Source of the DNA: Helcobacillus massiliensis
GTDB lineage: Bacteria > Actinomycetota > Actinomycetes > Actinomycetales > Dermabacteraceae
Direction of reading: 5' to 3'
Assembly (NCBI RefSeq): GCF_014191425.1
Contig: NZ_JACHWP010000001.1
Location: 744,001 to 808,000 of the forward strand
Length of the DNA stretch: 64,000 nt
The position numbers were made by a program, and so were the translations under genes. The notes beneath the pieces were generated by a model. That model worked only from the letters and a program-made list of their open reading frames with translations, did not search any database and was not told the DNA's origin. Below, in pieces: positions 34,884 through 42,524 of the stretch; the stretch's first letter is position 1, and the number at the start of each line of letters is the position of its first letter.

Positions 34884-35762
34884 TCAGGACGCTGCCGGCG
34901 GCAGCGGGGAGACCACACCGAAGATCAGCAGGAGGAGCAGGGCCGCGCCGGCGAACAGGCGGTACCAGACGAACACGGAGTAGGACCGGTTCTCGATCAT
35001 CTTCATGAACCAGACGATGACGGCGAAGCCGACCCCGAACGCGACGAGGGTCGCGATGATCATGGCGAGCAGGCTCGGCTCACCGGCGGCGGCTGCGGCG
35101 GCGCGCCCGTCGGCGGTCAGCAGCGGCGGGATCTCCTTCGCCGCCTTGTACAGACCGGAGGCGAACACAGCCGGCAGCGCCAGCAGGAACGAGTAGCGGG
35201 CGGCGGAGCGGCGCGTGTAGCCGAGCAGCAGGCCCATGGTGATGGTGCCGCCGGAGCGGGACACACCGGGGATGAGGGCGAGAGCCTGGGCGAAGCCGTA
35301 GAGGATGCCGTCGCGCAGGGTGAGGTTCTCCAGTTCCTTCTTCTGCGGGGCGCGGGCGTCGGCGAACGCGAGGATCACGGCGAACACGATGAGCATCGTT
35401 GCGGTGATGTAGAGGTTGCGCAGGCTGTGGTCGATCTGCGTTTCGAACAGCAGGCCGAGCACACCGATGGGGATGGAGCCGAGGATGACGAACCAGCCCA
35501 TGCGCACGTCCGGGTCGGACTGCGGGACCTTCTTCACCAGCGCTTTGAACCACTGGGAGAGGATGCGCGTGATGTCCTTCCAGAAGTAGATGAGGACCGC
35601 GAGTTCGGTGCCGAGCTGGATGATGGCGGTGAAAGCCGCGCCGGGTTCGCGGCCCGGCATCAGCAGCTCGCCTGTGACGCGCAGGTGAGCGGAGGAGGAG
35701 ACGGGAAGGAACTCCGTCAGGCCCTGGACGATGCCCAGGATGATCGCGGTCAGGATGGTCAT
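34884..35762 (-). CDS. uppP: Undecaprenyl-diphosphatase
   Basis: UppP (BacA) dephosphorylates undecaprenyl diphosphate to recycle the cell-wall lipid carrier and confers bacitracin tolerance. The 292-residue protein has about eight helices. It has the two catalytic motifs, LTEFLPVSSSAHL near the N-terminus (with the preceding Glu) and PGVSRSGGTITMGLLLG in the second half. ATG 35762 is preferred because the family begins at TILTAIILGIVQG. It is directly upstream of mshC in the same direction. Confidence 0.95.
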   Translation of the reverse strand: MTILTAIILGIVQGLTEFLPVSSSAHLRVTGELLMPGREPGAAFTAIIQLGTELAVLIYFWKDITRILSQWFKALVKKVPQSDPDVRMGWFVILGSIPIGVLGLLFETQIDHSLRNLYITATMLIVFAVILAFADARAPQKKELENLTLRDGILYGFAQALALIPGVSRSGGTITMGLLLGYTRRSAARYSFLLALPAVFASGLYKAAKEIPPLLTADGRAAAAAAGEPSLLAMIIATLVAFGVGFAVIVWFMKMIENRSYSVFVWYRLFAGAALLLLLIFGVVSPLPPAAS

Positions 35763-35807
35763 GTGGCCTCGCTCATCGGGGTGCTGGTTGTGCTCGCACA
35801 ACGGTAC

Positions 35808-35836
35808 GCGGCGCCAGCTGATTCAGCTGACGCCGC
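35808..35836 (-). terminator. Hairpin terminator candidate downstream of the acidic-protein gene
   Basis: GCGGCGCCAGCTG (35808-35820) pairs with CAGCTGACGCCGC (35824-35836) with one mismatch and a 3-base loop. It lies between the stop of the acidic-protein gene and uppP. Confidence 0.5.
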
Positions 35837-35869
35837 GCCGAAGGGTGATGCAGAAGTCACCGTTCGCGG

Positions 35870-36238
35870 TCAGTGACGCGAGTCGTCCTCGTCGTCATCG
35901 TCCGCGTCATCGGCGTCATCATCGAACTCGTCGTCATCGAGGTCGTCGAAGTCCTCGAAGTCCTCATCGAGGTCGTCATCCTCGTCATCCTCGTAGTCAT
36001 CATCGTCGTCGTCGAAGTCATCGAAGTCGTCCTCGTCATCGAACACGACGAGCGGGGTGGCGGTGCCGACGGCGTCGAACAGAGCACCGTCATAGATGTC
36101 GAACGCCTCGGCGAGGCGATCGTTGGCGCGGTCGAGCGCCGGATCATCCTGGCCGCTGGAGTCGACGGCGGCCGTGTAGTGGCGCTCGAGGGCATCGATC
36201 AGGGCGGTGAGTGCGGCGCGAGGATCTGTGGTGCTCAT
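35870..36238 (-). CDS. Small protein with extreme Asp/Glu-rich C-terminal tail
   Basis: This 122-residue protein has a helical N-terminal part (STTDPRAALTALIDALERHYTAAVD, LAEAFDIYDGALFDAVGTATPLVVFDDEDD). A C-terminal tail of about 50 residues is nearly all Asp and Glu with a few Phe, Leu and Tyr. The N-terminal part is conserved among actinobacteria, where relatives are sometimes labelled as primosomal or primase-like without evidence. A -10 hexamer TAGATT lies 6 bases before the ATG, so the mRNA is probably leaderless. Function unknown; the tail could mimic nucleic acid or bind basic proteins or metal. Confidence 0.7.
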   Translation of the reverse strand: MSTTDPRAALTALIDALERHYTAAVDSSGQDDPALDRANDRLAEAFDIYDGALFDAVGTATPLVVFDDEDDFDDFDDDDDDYEDDEDDDLDEDFEDFDDLDDDEFDDDADDADDDDEDDSRH

Positions 36239-36244
36239 GCCTCG

Positions 36245-36250
36245 AATCTA
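36245..36250 (-). promoter_or_regulatory. Leaderless -10 element for the acidic-protein gene
   Basis: TAGATT is followed by six bases (CGAGGC) and then the ATG at 36238. The spacing places the transcription start at the A of ATG. Confidence 0.55.
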
Positions 36251-36324
36251 CCCCGTTCGCCCCGGATGCGACACCCCGTTATCCTGGTCGCCACCATTGG
36301 CCCCGTCCCCCTTCAGGAGCGGTG

Positions 36325-36666
36325 ATGACCCGCATTGTGAACCGCCAGACCGAGTCGATGCTGCCGCCCACGTGGAGCCGCCGCAGAATCCCGGGAATCG
36401 AGGGCGCTTCGGTAAGCACGATCCCGTCGGCCGGGGGTCGCCGGCGCGGCGAGATGGAGTTCCAGGTGGTGACGGTTCCTCGCGGCTTCACTCTGGGCGA
36501 GGTGCGGCAGGCGCTGCAGGATGAGGCGGAGTACGGACGCTGGGAGCTGGCGCGCACGCAGCTGCTGATCGGCGGCGGTAAGCGCGTGTTCCTGCGCCGA
36601 CGGATCATCCGCGTGCCCTCTGCACAGGACCAGTTGTCCCCGTTCGGCCCGAACAGCGCCCTGTGA
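36325..36666 (+). CDS. DUF5703 family protein
   Basis: This 113-residue protein carries the DUF5703 core EMEFQVVTVPRGFTLGEVRQALQDEAEYGRWELARTQLLIGGGKRVFLRRRIIRV, a compact alpha-beta unit found in actinobacteria. About 45 basic, Ser-rich residues precede it. AGGAG lies 5 bases before ATG 36325, so that start is preferred to upstream codons. It is divergent from the acidic-protein gene. Function unknown. Confidence 0.8.
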   Translation: MTRIVNRQTESMLPPTWSRRRIPGIEGASVSTIPSAGGRRRGEMEFQVVTVPRGFTLGEVRQALQDEAEYGRWELARTQLLIGGGKRVFLRRRIIRVPSAQDQLSPFGPNSAL

Positions 36667-36692
36667 CGCTCGCGGTGTGATGCAGTAGGGGC

Positions 36693-37184
36693 ATGCCCCT
36701 GCTGCTGACCGTCGCTCTGCTCGCCGCGCACCTGCCGTTCGCTGCTGCACTGACGGTGTTCGATGTGCGCGAGCACCGCCTGCCCAATCGCCTGGTGCTG
36801 TGGCAGAGCACCTGCGTGGCAGCGGTGTCCTTGGTGGCTGCGGCGCTTTTGCCTGCAGTTCGGGCGGCTCTGCCGGCGTCGATCCTGGTTGCATTCGTGC
36901 TCGGTGGGGGCGCTGTGTGCCTGGCGCTGCTGGTGCCGTCGGCGCTCGGAATGGGAGACGCGAAGGTCGTGTTCGCGACCGCGCTGGTCACCTGCCTGCT
37001 CGGCGGTGCAGTGATCGTGAGCGCGCTGCTGTGGTTCTGTGCGGCGTCGGCGGTCGGCGCCGTGGTGGCGCTGGTGCGCTCGCGCGGGGACTTCTCATCC
37101 CGGTTCGCGTTCGGCCCGGTGATCCTCAGCGTTCCCTACGGCGGTCTGCTCGTCGCGGCGCTGCTCGCCGGCACGCTGCCCTGA
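36693..37184 (+). CDS. A24 family prepilin peptidase-like protein
   Basis: This 163-residue membrane protein has five or six helices and both catalytic Asp motifs of type IV prepilin peptidases: TVFDVREHRLPNRL (about residue 24) and ALGMGDAKVVF (about residue 85). It lacks the N-terminal methyltransferase domain and so is the short, peptidase-only type. No pilin or Flp/Tad secretion genes lie nearby, so the substrate is elsewhere in the genome. The gene follows the DUF5703 gene after 26 bases; GGGGC precedes the ATG. Confidence 0.85.
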   Translation: MPLLLTVALLAAHLPFAAALTVFDVREHRLPNRLVLWQSTCVAAVSLVAAALLPAVRAALPASILVAFVLGGGAVCLALLVPSALGMGDAKVVFATALVTCLLGGAVIVSALLWFCAASAVGAVVALVRSRGDFSSRFAFGPVILSVPYGGLLVAALLAGTLP

Positions 37185-37194
37185 TCCCGGTGCT

Positions 37195-37214
37195 CCCCCG
37201 GCCGCTCTCGGGGG
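37195..37214. terminator. Hairpin between prepilin peptidase and trmL genes
   Basis: CCCCCG (37195-37200) pairs with CGGGGG (37209-37214) around an 8-base loop. It lies between convergent genes and may serve both directions. No T-run. Confidence 0.35.
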
Positions 37215-37242
37215 CCGACGGGGCCCGCACCCCCAGAACAGG

Positions 37243-37707
37243 TCAGACGCCGCCTGAGAATCCGCGCTGACGCCATGCCTCGTACACCGCAATGGAGGCG
37301 GAGTTCGCGAGGTTGAGGGACCGGCGCGCGGGAAGCATCGGAATGCGGACCTGCTGGGTGATCCGCGGGTGGTTCAGGACGCTGTCGGGAAGGCCGGTGT
37401 CTTCACGTCCGAAGAGCAGAACGTCTTCCTCGCGGTACTCGATGTCGGCGAAGGATCCGTCGGCCTTGCCGGTGAACGCGAAGACGCGGCTGTCGGGGAC
37501 GGCGGCGAGGGCGGCGTCGATGTCGGGGTGCACGGTGGTGTCGGCGAGGTCGTGGTAGTCGAGGCCAGCGCGGCGCAGGTTGGCGTCTTCGAAGTTGAAG
37601 CCGAGCGGCTCCACGAGGTGGAGGTGGCAGCCGGTGACGGCGGCGAGGCGGATGGCATTGCCGGTGTTGCCGGGGATCAGCGGCTCAACGAACATGATGT
37701 GGGGCAT
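37243..37707 (-). CDS. trmL: tRNA (cytidine/uridine-34-2'-O)-methyltransferase TrmL
   Basis: TrmL 2'-O-methylates the wobble base of certain leucine tRNAs. The 154-residue protein is a minimal SPOUT methyltransferase, with EPLIPGNTGNAIRLAAVTGCHLHLVEPLGF at the start, LFGREDTGLPDSVL in the middle and the knot segment RIPMLPARRSLNLANSASIAVYEAWRQ. It lies divergently beside tRNA-Leu(GAG). TAGATT lies 7 bases before ATG 37707, a leaderless pattern; an in-frame GTG at 37731 is less likely. Confidence 0.93.
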   Translation of the reverse strand: MPHIMFVEPLIPGNTGNAIRLAAVTGCHLHLVEPLGFNFEDANLRRAGLDYHDLADTTVHPDIDAALAAVPDSRVFAFTGKADGSFADIEYREEDVLLFGREDTGLPDSVLNHPRITQQVRIPMLPARRSLNLANSASIAVYEAWRQRGFSGGV

Positions 37708-37714
37708 GGGGACC

Positions 37715-37720
37715 AATCTA
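37715..37720 (-). promoter_or_regulatory. Leaderless -10 element for trmL
   Basis: TAGATT followed by seven bases (GGTCCCC) and the ATG at 37707. Confidence 0.5.
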
Positions 37721-37859
37721 TCGGCACGCACGCGCCCCGGAGCTCACCAGCTGCCGGCAGCGCACAGTCATCGATCCGGGATGCAGCGCACCCCTGCGTG
37801 ATTCCGTTCACTCGGGGGCGGCTTGGGGGCCTCTCGGTTCGCGCGGCGGGTTTGAGCCG

Positions 37860-37868
37860 TGCTAGATT
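37860..37868 (+). promoter_or_regulatory. Extended -10 promoter for tRNA-Leu
   Basis: TGCTAGATT combines the TGN extension and a TAGATT hexamer about 30 bases before the tRNA 5' end. The 190 bases between trmL and the tRNA otherwise show no coding feature. Confidence 0.4.
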
Positions 37869-37898
37869 CTTATTCGTTGCCGACGAGGCAGTCACCTA

Positions 37899-37984
37899 GT
37901 CCGGGTGGCGGAATTGGTAGACGCGCTAGCTTGAGGTGCTAGTGCCCGCTTAAGGGCGTGGGGGTTCAAGTCCCCCCTCGGACA
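37899..37984 (+). tRNA. tRNA-Leu (anticodon GAG)
   Basis: An 86-base gene with a full cloverleaf and the long variable arm of leucine tRNAs. The acceptor stem pairs GTCCGGG with CTCGGAC (one G-U pair). The anticodon stem CTAGC/GCTAG encloses the loop TTGAGGT, giving anticodon GAG for CUC codons. The T-arm contains GTTCAAG. CCA is only partly encoded (ACC then G). The 3' end (37972-37988) is repeated at 45405-45421, marking the edges of an inserted island. Confidence 0.96.
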
Positions 37985-37988
37985 CCGA
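37965..37988 (+). repeat. Left direct repeat of the island (attL-like, tRNA-Leu 3' end)
   Basis: The segment CCCCCCTCGGACACCGA (37972-37988) recurs exactly at 45405-45421. TTCAAG precedes both copies, with one extra T in the left copy. This is the classic layout of integration into the 3' end of a tRNA gene. Confidence 0.8.
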
Positions 37989-37989
37989 C

Positions 37990-38042
37990 GGAGCACCCCT
38001 CCTGACCTGCGAAAACGCATGGTTCGGAGGGGTGCTCCTTTT
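37990..38042 (+). terminator. Strong rho-independent terminator after tRNA-Leu
   Basis: GGAGCACCCCTCC (37990-38002) pairs perfectly with GGAGGGGTGCTCC (38026-38038) and is followed by TTTT. It lies just inside the left end of the island. Confidence 0.9.
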
Positions 38043-38183
38043 GCTGTCCCCGAAGGCTGCGGCTGGTCCGACATCCACACCACCGTGGTCAACGTCGGGG
38101 TGTCCTTCGACACCGCTTGCCTGGAACCTGCGGTGCGCGTTCTTGAGCACGCTGTACTCACCGATTCGGTTCGAGTCCTGTCT

Positions 38184-39362
38184 CTACGCCGGAGCATCCG
38201 GACTCGGCAGCGTCACGGTGATGCACAGGCCACCGCCCTCGTTCGCAGCAATGTCGAGCGTGCCGTTCGAACGGTCGACAATTGCCGACACGATCGACAA
38301 CCCGAGTCCGCTGTTGGTGCCGCCGGTGCGACCCTTGGTGGTCTTGAACGGTTCGGTGAGTTGGCTCAACTGCGCCCCATCAATCAGTTCACCGGTATTG
38401 CGCACGGTGAGTTCGGCCATCGAGTCATCACCGGCCACCATCCGGGTACTCACCGTCAGGCTGCCGCCATCGGTATTGTGTTGAATCGCGTTTTGGATGA
38501 GGTTCTGTGCCAGCTGGTGAAACAGCCGCTCATCCCCAAACGCAGTGGCCGGGCCGAACTCGCTCGTGACCGCAAGGTCACGTTCGGCCAGCAGCGGCTG
38601 CGACTCACGCAGCACCGTCGACACGATCTCGGTCATGTCGCAGCTGGTCGGCTTCACCTTTCCCCCCTCGAGTTCGGCAAGATCAAGCAGCGACTCGACG
38701 GTGCGGATGCTGCGCTCATTCACCTGCAGCAGCTTGCGCAGCACATCCCGATCAACCTCTCCTGGCTTCGAGAGCGCCACATCGAGGATGGTTCGGGTGG
38801 TGGCAAGCGGCGTGCGAAGCTCGTGCGAAGCGTTAGCGGCAAACCGTCGCCGTGCCGCGGTCGAGTGCTCAATGCTCTCAAGCATTTGGTCGAACGTCTG
38901 CGCCAACTCGGAGATCTCGTCGTGAGGGCCGGTGAGTCCAATGCGGTGGTCGAGCCGACCATCCGCAGCCAGCTTCGCAGCCTGGTTGACCGCCGCGAGT
39001 GGCTTCAGCATCCGCCCCGCCAGCAACCAGGCAGCAACCGAACTCAGCACCACCAGCACGGCCAACGCAATCGCCGAAACCTGCAGCAGCAGAGTGATGA
39101 AATCGGCCTGGCTCTGCACCGCAATCTTGATGTTGTCCGGCGGAACTGCGGGGTCGTCCACGGCAATCACCAGCGGCTCCTGGCTCGGCTGAGCATCAAC
39201 CGACTCAAACCCGTAATCAGGCACAAAACCAATGAACAGCGTCACCAGGGTGAGCAGCAGCCCACCGCACAGGAACATCAGCAGCGCGTACGAAAACGCG
39301 AGCCGAGTGCGCGCCGTGAAACGATGCTTCCGGCGAAGAAGCGTGGGCAGGTGCTTAACCAT
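38184..39362 (-). CDS. Two-component sensor histidine kinase (island)
   Basis: This 392-residue membrane kinase senses a signal and phosphorylates the neighbouring regulator. Two membrane helices (about 22-45 and 93-118) flank an extracytoplasmic loop of about 45 residues. A HAMP segment follows (AGRMLKPLAAVNQAAKLAADGRLDHRI), then the H-box FAANASHELRTPLATTR with the phospho-accepting His. N-box (HQLAQNLIQNAIQHN) and G-box (GLGLSIVSAIVDR) ATP-binding motifs complete the catalytic domain. ATG 39362 overlaps the regulator stop by 8 bases. The short loop suggests sensing at or within the membrane, as for kinases that control antimicrobial-peptide efflux. Confidence 0.93.
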   Translation of the reverse strand: MVKHLPTLLRRKHRFTARTRLAFSYALLMFLCGGLLLTLVTLFIGFVPDYGFESVDAQPSQEPLVIAVDDPAVPPDNIKIAVQSQADFITLLLQVSAIALAVLVVLSSVAAWLLAGRMLKPLAAVNQAAKLAADGRLDHRIGLTGPHDEISELAQTFDQMLESIEHSTAARRRFAANASHELRTPLATTRTILDVALSKPGEVDRDVLRKLLQVNERSIRTVESLLDLAELEGGKVKPTSCDMTEIVSTVLRESQPLLAERDLAVTSEFGPATAFGDERLFHQLAQNLIQNAIQHNTDGGSLTVSTRMVAGDDSMAELTVRNTGELIDGAQLSQLTEPFKTTKGRTGGTNSGLGLSIVSAIVDRSNGTLDIAANEGGGLCITVTLPSPDAPA

Positions 39363-40026
39363 TGAGCGTCCGGTCGATCGTGTAACCAACACCGTGTTCG
39401 GTACGAATCACCCACGGCTCACCAAGCTTGCGCCGCAGCGAACTGATCGTCACCTTCACCGACTGTGTGAACGGATTAGCGTTCTCGTCCCAGGCCTCCT
39501 CGAGCAGCGTCTCGGCGCTCACCACCCGCCCGGGCTCGCGCATCAATGACTCAAGCACCGCAAACTCCTTGCGGCTGAGCCGGATATACCGGCCGTCACG
39601 GGTGACTTCGTGGCGGAACGGGTCGAGCGTGACCCCGGCCGCTTCATATCGGGTGGGTCGCGTCGTGAACTGACGCCGACCCAGCGCCCGCACGCGAGCC
39701 ACCAGCTCCGCAAACTCAAACGGTTTCGCCAAATAGTCATCGGCACCCAGCTGGAAACCATCCACCTTCTCTTGGATGCGCCGCGCCGCGGTCACCATCA
39801 GAATCGTTGGACGATCCTCGCGCAGGTTGAGTTGCCGACACACCTCGTCGCCACTCACGCCGGGGATATCGCGATCAAGCAGCACGACCTCGTAGTCGTT
39901 CATCTCAATGGCTGCCAGCGCATCCCGACCATCAGCCACCGTGTCGGCGGGAATCGAGTGGAGCGCGAGCCCGTCCTGAATCGCTTCGGCGAGATACGGC
40001 TCGTCTTCAACGATGAGTACGCGCAT
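39355..40026 (-). CDS. OmpR-family response regulator (island)
   Basis: This 223-residue regulator has a receiver domain (RVLIVEDEPYLAEAIQ with the acidic pair, VVLLDRDIPG with the phospho-accepting Asp, TAARR, DYLAKPFEFAELVARVRAL with the conserved Lys). A C-terminal winged-helix of OmpR/PhoB type follows (IRLSRKEFAVLESLMREPGRVVS, TISSLRRKLGE, RTEHGVGYTI). AGGAGGA lies before ATG 40026. It is transcribed away from the transporter genes; tandem 11-bp spaced repeats at 40133-40149 in the shared intergenic region are likely binding sites. Confidence 0.94.
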   Translation of the reverse strand: MRVLIVEDEPYLAEAIQDGLALHSIPADTVADGRDALAAIEMNDYEVVLLDRDIPGVSGDEVCRQLNLREDRPTILMVTAARRIQEKVDGFQLGADDYLAKPFEFAELVARVRALGRRQFTTRPTRYEAAGVTLDPFRHEVTRDGRYIRLSRKEFAVLESLMREPGRVVSAETLLEEAWDENANPFTQSVKVTISSLRRKLGEPWVIRTEHGVGYTIDRTLNG

Positions 40027-40132
40027 GACTCCTCCTGAGAACCGCGGCGCCGCCCAGAAAGCGGCGAAAAGCAACGATGCGGCCGCTCGGACTATGACCA
40101 GTGGTCGCCAACCTCAGTCTGGCACGCGACAG

Positions 40133-40149
40133 GTAAGAGAAACGTAAGC
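40133..40149. promoter_or_regulatory. Possible response-regulator binding repeats
   Basis: GTAAGA (40133-40138) and GTAAGC (40144-40149) are direct repeats 11 bases apart, one helical turn, as OmpR-family regulators prefer. They lie in the 237-base gap between the divergent regulator and lipoprotein genes. The same gap holds AT-rich TTTTCTTTTAC, unusual for this GC-rich window. Confidence 0.45.
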
Positions 40150-40263
40150 ATTTTCTTTTACGCTGCCGCAACCCGCACCCGCGTGAACTGGGACATGTCC
40201 TGATCGGCGCCGCCGCAAAGGTGACGCCGGATACATCTCTAAGAAAGTGAATTGTAACCCTCC

Positions 40264-40767
40264 ATGTTCCGTACACGCACCTCACGTACTGCCACAGCAG
40301 CACTCCTCGTTGGAGCTGGCGCAATGCTGGCGCTGACCGGATGCTCGGCGAACGATCAGCCCGAACTGCAGCAGAATCACGCAGCCAGCGCCGAACAGTG
40401 GCAGCACGACTTCGAGCGCTGCCTCAAAGAAGAGGGCGTCGAGAACGCCGGCATCCCCGTCAACCCCGACGGCTCACCCATCGAGGGTGACGAAGGTGAA
40501 GCTGACCTCGAAGCCGCACTGCAGACCTGTTCCGACAAGGTGGGCCCGGCTCCCGAGGCTGCTAACCCGGTAACCGACGAACAGCTCAACGAACAGCTGC
40601 TCACCTACGCGAAGTGCATGCGTGAAGCCGGCTACGACGTGCCCGACCCCAAGCCGAACGGTGAGGGCATCACCGTGCAGCAGAACGGTGGCCCAGAAGC
40701 CGACCCGGCAGACGTGCAGCGCTGCACCGAAGAAGCTGGCCTCGAGATCCAGGGAGAGCAGCAGTAG
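40264..40767 (+). CDS. Secreted lipoprotein of the island efflux operon
   Basis: This 167-residue protein has a lipoprotein signal peptide (TATAALLVGAGAMLALTGC) with the lipidated Cys at about residue 28. The mature part is acidic and contains four conserved-looking Cys in two CxxExG-type repeats (FERCLKEEGVENAGI and YAKCMREAGYDVPD), plus two single Cys. It resembles small actinobacterial lipoproteins encoded next to MacAB-type transporters. It probably sits outside the membrane as a sensor or a binding partner of the adaptor. It starts the transporter operon; the adaptor gene follows directly. Confidence 0.82.
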   Translation: MFRTRTSRTATAALLVGAGAMLALTGCSANDQPELQQNHAASAEQWQHDFERCLKEEGVENAGIPVNPDGSPIEGDEGEADLEAALQTCSDKVGPAPEAANPVTDEQLNEQLLTYAKCMREAGYDVPDPKPNGEGITVQQNGGPEADPADVQRCTEEAGLEIQGEQQ

Positions 40768-40770
40768 TTG

Positions 40771-41826
40771 ATGCGCAAGAAGCGAATCGCAGTCATTTCG
40801 GCCGCAGGGGTGCTCGCCATCGCTGCTGGCGCCACCGGATTCTCGCTCATGGACGGTACGAGCGCCGAAGAGACCACCAAGGCGGTGTCATCATCGGTTG
40901 AAACCGCGACCGTGACCAAGACCGACCTGGTTGAGCGCGTCGAAGCGAAGGGCACACTCAACCACGGCAAGCCGGCAACCTACGGCACGCAGCTCACCGG
41001 AACGCTCACCTCGGTGGCCGCTCCCGGAACCAGACTCACCATCGGCACCGAGATGATGCGCGTCAACGAACGTCCCGTGTTCGCGATGCGGGGTGAAGTG
41101 CCGGCCTGGCGCAATTTTGAGGAGGGGATGTCGAACGGTCAAGATGTGATGCAGCTCGAACAGAACCTCAAGGCGCTCGGCTATTTCGAAGACGAGCCCG
41201 ACAAGCACTTCGGCCGGGGAACCGCATCCGCGATCGCCCGGTGGAAGAAGGACCACGGCTTTGAATGGAGCACCACGCTCGAACTCGGACGCGTCGTATT
41301 CATTCCGAGCGATGTGCAGGTGAGCTCGCAGAAGGCAAGGGCAGGGGATGCGGCGAGCACCTCGGTGCTTGACGTCACCGGCACTTCGAAGGTCGTCACC
41401 GCCGAGGTGCCGCCGAGTATGCGCAGCCTGCTGCCGGTGGGTGCGAAGGCAGACATCAAACTGCCCGACGGGAAGACCACCGAGGGCGTTGTTGAAGCAG
41501 TCGACCCGTCCGTAGAGAAGGAGGACGAATCGGGACAGAAATCGGTCAAGGTGCCGGTGCGTCTGTCGCTCACCGATCCTGCCGCCGCTGAGGCCTATGC
41601 CGACGTGACCGTGAGCGTGGTCACCACTCGCACCACCGCCAAGGGTGTGCTGGCGGTGCCAGTGCGTGCCCTGCTCGCCGAGCCCGGCGGCAAGTACGCC
41701 GTGGAAGTCATCAAGAACGGCGAAGCCACCCGCGTGCCTGTTGAAATCGGTGCATTCGCCGATGACCTGGTGGAGATCAAGGGCGGCGACGTGCACGAGG
41801 GCGACGAAGTGGCGGTGGGCGAATGA
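40771..41826 (+). CDS. MacA-like periplasmic adaptor with peptidoglycan-binding domain
   Basis: This 351-residue protein links an ABC exporter to the cell envelope. An N-terminal anchor helix (residues 5-25) is followed by a lipoyl/beta-barrel adaptor core (TVTKTDLVERVEAKGTLNHGKPA, and later PSMRSLLPVGAKADIKLPDGKTTEG). An inserted peptidoglycan-binding-1 type domain lies at about 108-150 (NGQDVMQLEQNLKALGYFEDEPDKHFGRGTASAIARWKKDHG). The same layout is common in Gram-positive efflux adaptors. ATG 40771 is preferred to the TTG directly before it. It overlaps the ATPase gene by 4 bases (ATGA). Confidence 0.88.
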   Translation: MRKKRIAVISAAGVLAIAAGATGFSLMDGTSAEETTKAVSSSVETATVTKTDLVERVEAKGTLNHGKPATYGTQLTGTLTSVAAPGTRLTIGTEMMRVNERPVFAMRGEVPAWRNFEEGMSNGQDVMQLEQNLKALGYFEDEPDKHFGRGTASAIARWKKDHGFEWSTTLELGRVVFIPSDVQVSSQKARAGDAASTSVLDVTGTSKVVTAEVPPSMRSLLPVGAKADIKLPDGKTTEGVVEAVDPSVEKEDESGQKSVKVPVRLSLTDPAAAEAYADVTVSVVTTRTTAKGVLAVPVRALLAEPGGKYAVEVIKNGEATRVPVEIGAFADDLVEIKGGDVHEGDEVAVGE

Positions 41827-42509
41827 CCCCCGACCTGCCACTGCTGACACTCAACAGCGTGTCGCGACAATACGGTTCGCCACCAACAACTGCTCTCGAT
41901 GACGTCAGCTTCACCGTGAATTCGGGCGAAATGGTGGCCATTACCGGACCGAGTGGCTCGGGAAAGTCGACGCTGCTCAACCTCGTAGGCACGCTCGACC
42001 GGGCAAGTGACGGCGAGATCACCATCGCCGGCCACCGCGTCTCGGCAGCGAGCGACGCGAAGCTCTCGGCGCTGCGAGCACACCTCATCGGGTTCGTGTT
42101 CCAGCAGTACCACCTTGAGGATGCGCAGACCGCTGCCGACAACGTCGCCACGGGACTGCTCTACACCGGTATGCCGCTCAGGGAGCGGCGGGCACGCGCC
42201 CGCGAAGCGCTCGATCGCGTGGGCCTGGGAGATCGAGCCCATCACACGCCACGCCAGCTCTCGGGCGGGCAGCGGCAGCGCGTGGCGATTGCGCGAGCCG
42301 TTGTCGGCGACCCGCCGCTGCTGCTCGCCGACGAACCCACCGGTGCGCTCGACACTCGCTCGGGGGCGCAGGTAGTCGACATCCTGAAGGATCTCAACCG
42401 CACCGGCACCACGGTGCTGGTGATCACGCACGACCGTGAACTCGCAGCGGGATTCCCGCGACAGATCAGCATCCGTGACGGTGTGCTCGAATCTGACACC
42501 CAGCAATAG
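41823..42509 (+). CDS. MacB-type ABC transporter ATPase
   Basis: This 228-residue ATPase powers the neighbouring permease. Walker A is GPSGSGKST, the ABC signature LSGGQRQRVAIARA, Walker B LLLADEPTGALD and the switch His lies in VITHD. Sequence around the Q-loop (GFVFQQYHLEDAQTAADNV) fits the MacB/LolD/FtsE-like export family that works by mechanotransmission. The gene is coupled to the adaptor upstream and the permease downstream (15-base gap with GGAGGAGGG). Confidence 0.94.
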   Translation: MTPDLPLLTLNSVSRQYGSPPTTALDDVSFTVNSGEMVAITGPSGSGKSTLLNLVGTLDRASDGEITIAGHRVSAASDAKLSALRAHLIGFVFQQYHLEDAQTAADNVATGLLYTGMPLRERRARAREALDRVGLGDRAHHTPRQLSGGQRQRVAIARAVVGDPPLLLADEPTGALDTRSGAQVVDILKDLNRTGTTVLVITHDRELAAGFPRQISIRDGVLESDTQQ

Positions 42510-42524
42510 CGGAGGAGGGAAAGC

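Noticed and set aside
35890-36050. Trinucleotide-like repeat as a CRISPR or microsatellite
   Set aside because: The GTCATC/GTCGTC pattern is simply the antisense of Asp/Glu codons in the acidic protein; no spacers or fixed repeat unit.
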